Assembly (NCBI GenBank): GCA_018881555.1
Contig: JACAXG010000105.1
Coordinates: 2,968,963-3,032,962, forward strand
Length of the DNA stretch: 64,000 bases
DNA from: Amblyornis subalaris
Taxonomy: Eukaryota; Chordata; Aves; Passeriformes; Ptilonorhynchidae
Direction: 5' to 3'
Shown: positions 62,704 through 64,000 of the stretch, one piece after another
Layout of the letters: each line of letters begins with the position of its first letter
Position numbering within the stretch: the first letter of the stretch is position 1
Position numbers and translations under genes: made by a program
The notes under the pieces: generated by a model
What the model saw: the letters and a program-made list of their open reading frames with translations, nothing else
The model's database searches: none
What the model was told of the DNA's origin: nothing

Positions 62704-63462
62704 TGTCCTGGGTTAGTTATATATTCTATCAGCACCCACAAAAGCTGGACAAATTTCATAATTACACACCTGGGACTCCTTATCTCAGCTGAGATAAGCA
62801 CTCTGGCCGACAGCAAGCACCACCCACCCTGGTTATCTGATCTCAGCTAATGGCCCATTAGCACCACCCAGCCTGACTAATTAGCCTGAACCCCATCGGA
62901 GGACCCCGGATCATCTCTGAGAACCCTCGGGACCATCTCGGAAGACCCTAGGGCTCATCCAAGCTCATTACCGAAGCAACCAATAGAACACTGGGAAGAT
63001 CCTCTTCCATTGTGAGAGTCCCCACCCCTGGGGGAGGTGCCAGCCAAGAAACACAGCATAAAACAAGGGTTTTGGATGGGAGAAAGCACCCTTGACTCGA
63101 TGGGACTATATTCTGGGGATTCCTCTCTTGGTGAGACTCTCGACTCACGTCCACTCCTTGGAATTGGACNCAGCTAGCTACTCCACTCCTCGGAATTGGA
63201 CTCAGCTACTCCACTCCACTACCGGGACTGGGCTACCAGGCCTTTCTGCAGGACCAATGCCTAACTGGACTACACTGCTACCACCCTGGTCAACAGGGTA
63301 TCAGGTTGTACCGTGACTCTGTCGGTTTGTTTAGGCTGGTGTTTCTGTATTACTGCATTTATTTTAACCTTTTTTATTAAAATTGTAATTTTGACCTAAA
63401 ATCTCTCGAGGTATTCTGTGTGGGGTTAATTTCCCCTGCTGGTTTACAGNCAAACCAGCACA
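62704..63462 (+). mobile_element. Solo LTR, family T copy 4 (759 bp)
   Basis: It starts TGTCCTGGGTTAG, ends CAAACCAGCACA, and is flanked by a perfect 5-bp duplication tttag (62699-62703 and 63463-63467). A CCAAT box lies at 62980-62984, a CCCC-ACCCC box near 63020, a TATA-like cataaaac at 63057-63064, and ATTAAA at 63376-63381. It is very similar to copy 1, sharing CCAATAGAACA and AAACAAGGGTTTTGGATGG, but has one unit where copy 1 has the 43-bp duplication, and carries repeated ggacc/catctc units in U3 (about 62895-62945). Around 63150-63210 the unit ctccttggaattggac is doubled. No proviral interior. Confidence 0.96.
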
Positions 63463-64000
63463 TTTAGTTATCAAAAATGAGGGAAAAAGAGAGACTGTTG
63501 AAATTATAGAAAATATTTACTACCTCACCCAGAGTACCTGAAAGTGAGGGTTAGGCTGAAACAGTTAATTGATTATGTCCACCTTCCTGCAAGGTCAAAA
63601 GCATTCATAGCAATCTGACAGAGTATCAGATTAAAATCTCTGTAAAGACAGCAGAGTGGAGCAAGTCTACTTGATAAGTGGTTTGAAATTCAGCTCCCTT
63701 GCAATGGCTGTTTGCTAGTTCTGTAGTAGTGTATGATTTGCAGGAATCATAAGTACCTTATAAAATTACATATGATTTTCAAGTTCTCTAAACTAACAGA
63801 ATGAATAAGAATTGCAACACATTAATGGCTAGAATGTTCTGAAAAAAGTTGCATTACCCAACCTCAAGGTTTTTGTTATTGACCACCTACCTTTTAATAG
63901 ACTTTTTCATTGAAGCATGTCTGCTTTGTCATTTAAATATGACTAAATGTTCTTCAAAGGAATGTAATGATCTCCTTTATTAACCATTGTTCAAAGTGTA
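63463..64000. other. AT-rich spacer, no gene seen
   Basis: No feature recognised after the last LTR. Confidence 0.7.

Overview
The window looks like ordinary non-coding DNA from a bird nuclear genome, most likely a passerine. Three things point there: (1) fragments of the avian LINE CR1, with the typical 3' end (a CCTTCCAACCC-like block, then ATTCTGTGATTCT or ATTCTATG units); (2) a tRNA-Ile-derived SINE with a CR1-type tail, an architecture known to me only from passerines (TguSINE1 of zebra finch); (3) several solo LTRs of avian endogenous retroviruses, including the widespread type with a GTATATAAA promoter and an ATTAA...CTTATCTCAACCCA R/U5 segment. The background is AT-rich, stops are dense in all six frames, and I recognise no host protein-coding exon, rRNA or functional tRNA. 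I read the window as an intergenic stretch or part of a very large intron.

Layout, left to right. 1-3408: AT-rich spacer with one recent 54-bp tandem duplication (1632-1739). 3409-3858: GC-rich, CpG-depleted block. 3859-4000: tRNA-Ile SINE. 7160-8051: minus-strand LTR. 9365-9953: plus-strand LTR of a common avian type. 9954-19130: about 9 kb of spacer with a small CpG-bearing inverted repeat near 10447. 19131-19714: plus-strand LTR related to the one at 7160. 23227-24091: repeat 'family X', copy A. 25402-26101: solo LTR 'family T', copy 1. 30780-31678: internally deleted CR1. 33228-33901: LTR T copy 2. 35203-35336: CR1 tail. 38599-39828: 1.2-kb minus-strand LTR. 40105-40228: (AAAAAAG)n-like purine tract. 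42258-42305: possible CR1 tail. 45198-45985: LTR T copy 3. 48083-48166: (CTATAT)n microsatellite abutting family X copy B (48168-48962). 52561-52690: CR1 tail. 62704-63462: LTR T copy 4.

The most solid result is that five LTRs have TG...CA ends and identical 5-bp target-site duplications: ctcag (19131), ccata (25402), tcttc (33228), tcatg (45198) and tttag (62704). Two more (7160 and 38599) have 5-bp duplications with one mismatch. Each is therefore an independent insertion, now reduced to a solo LTR with no gag, pol or env between. No new coding system was found. The items most worth checking are the unclassified two-copy family X, whose same end touches an AT-rich microsatellite in both copies, the clusters of GCCATC (YY1-like) motifs in one LTR group, the two subfamilies within LTR family T, and the strand bias of the mobile elements. 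Isolated single Ns occur throughout, so some motif details are uncertain.
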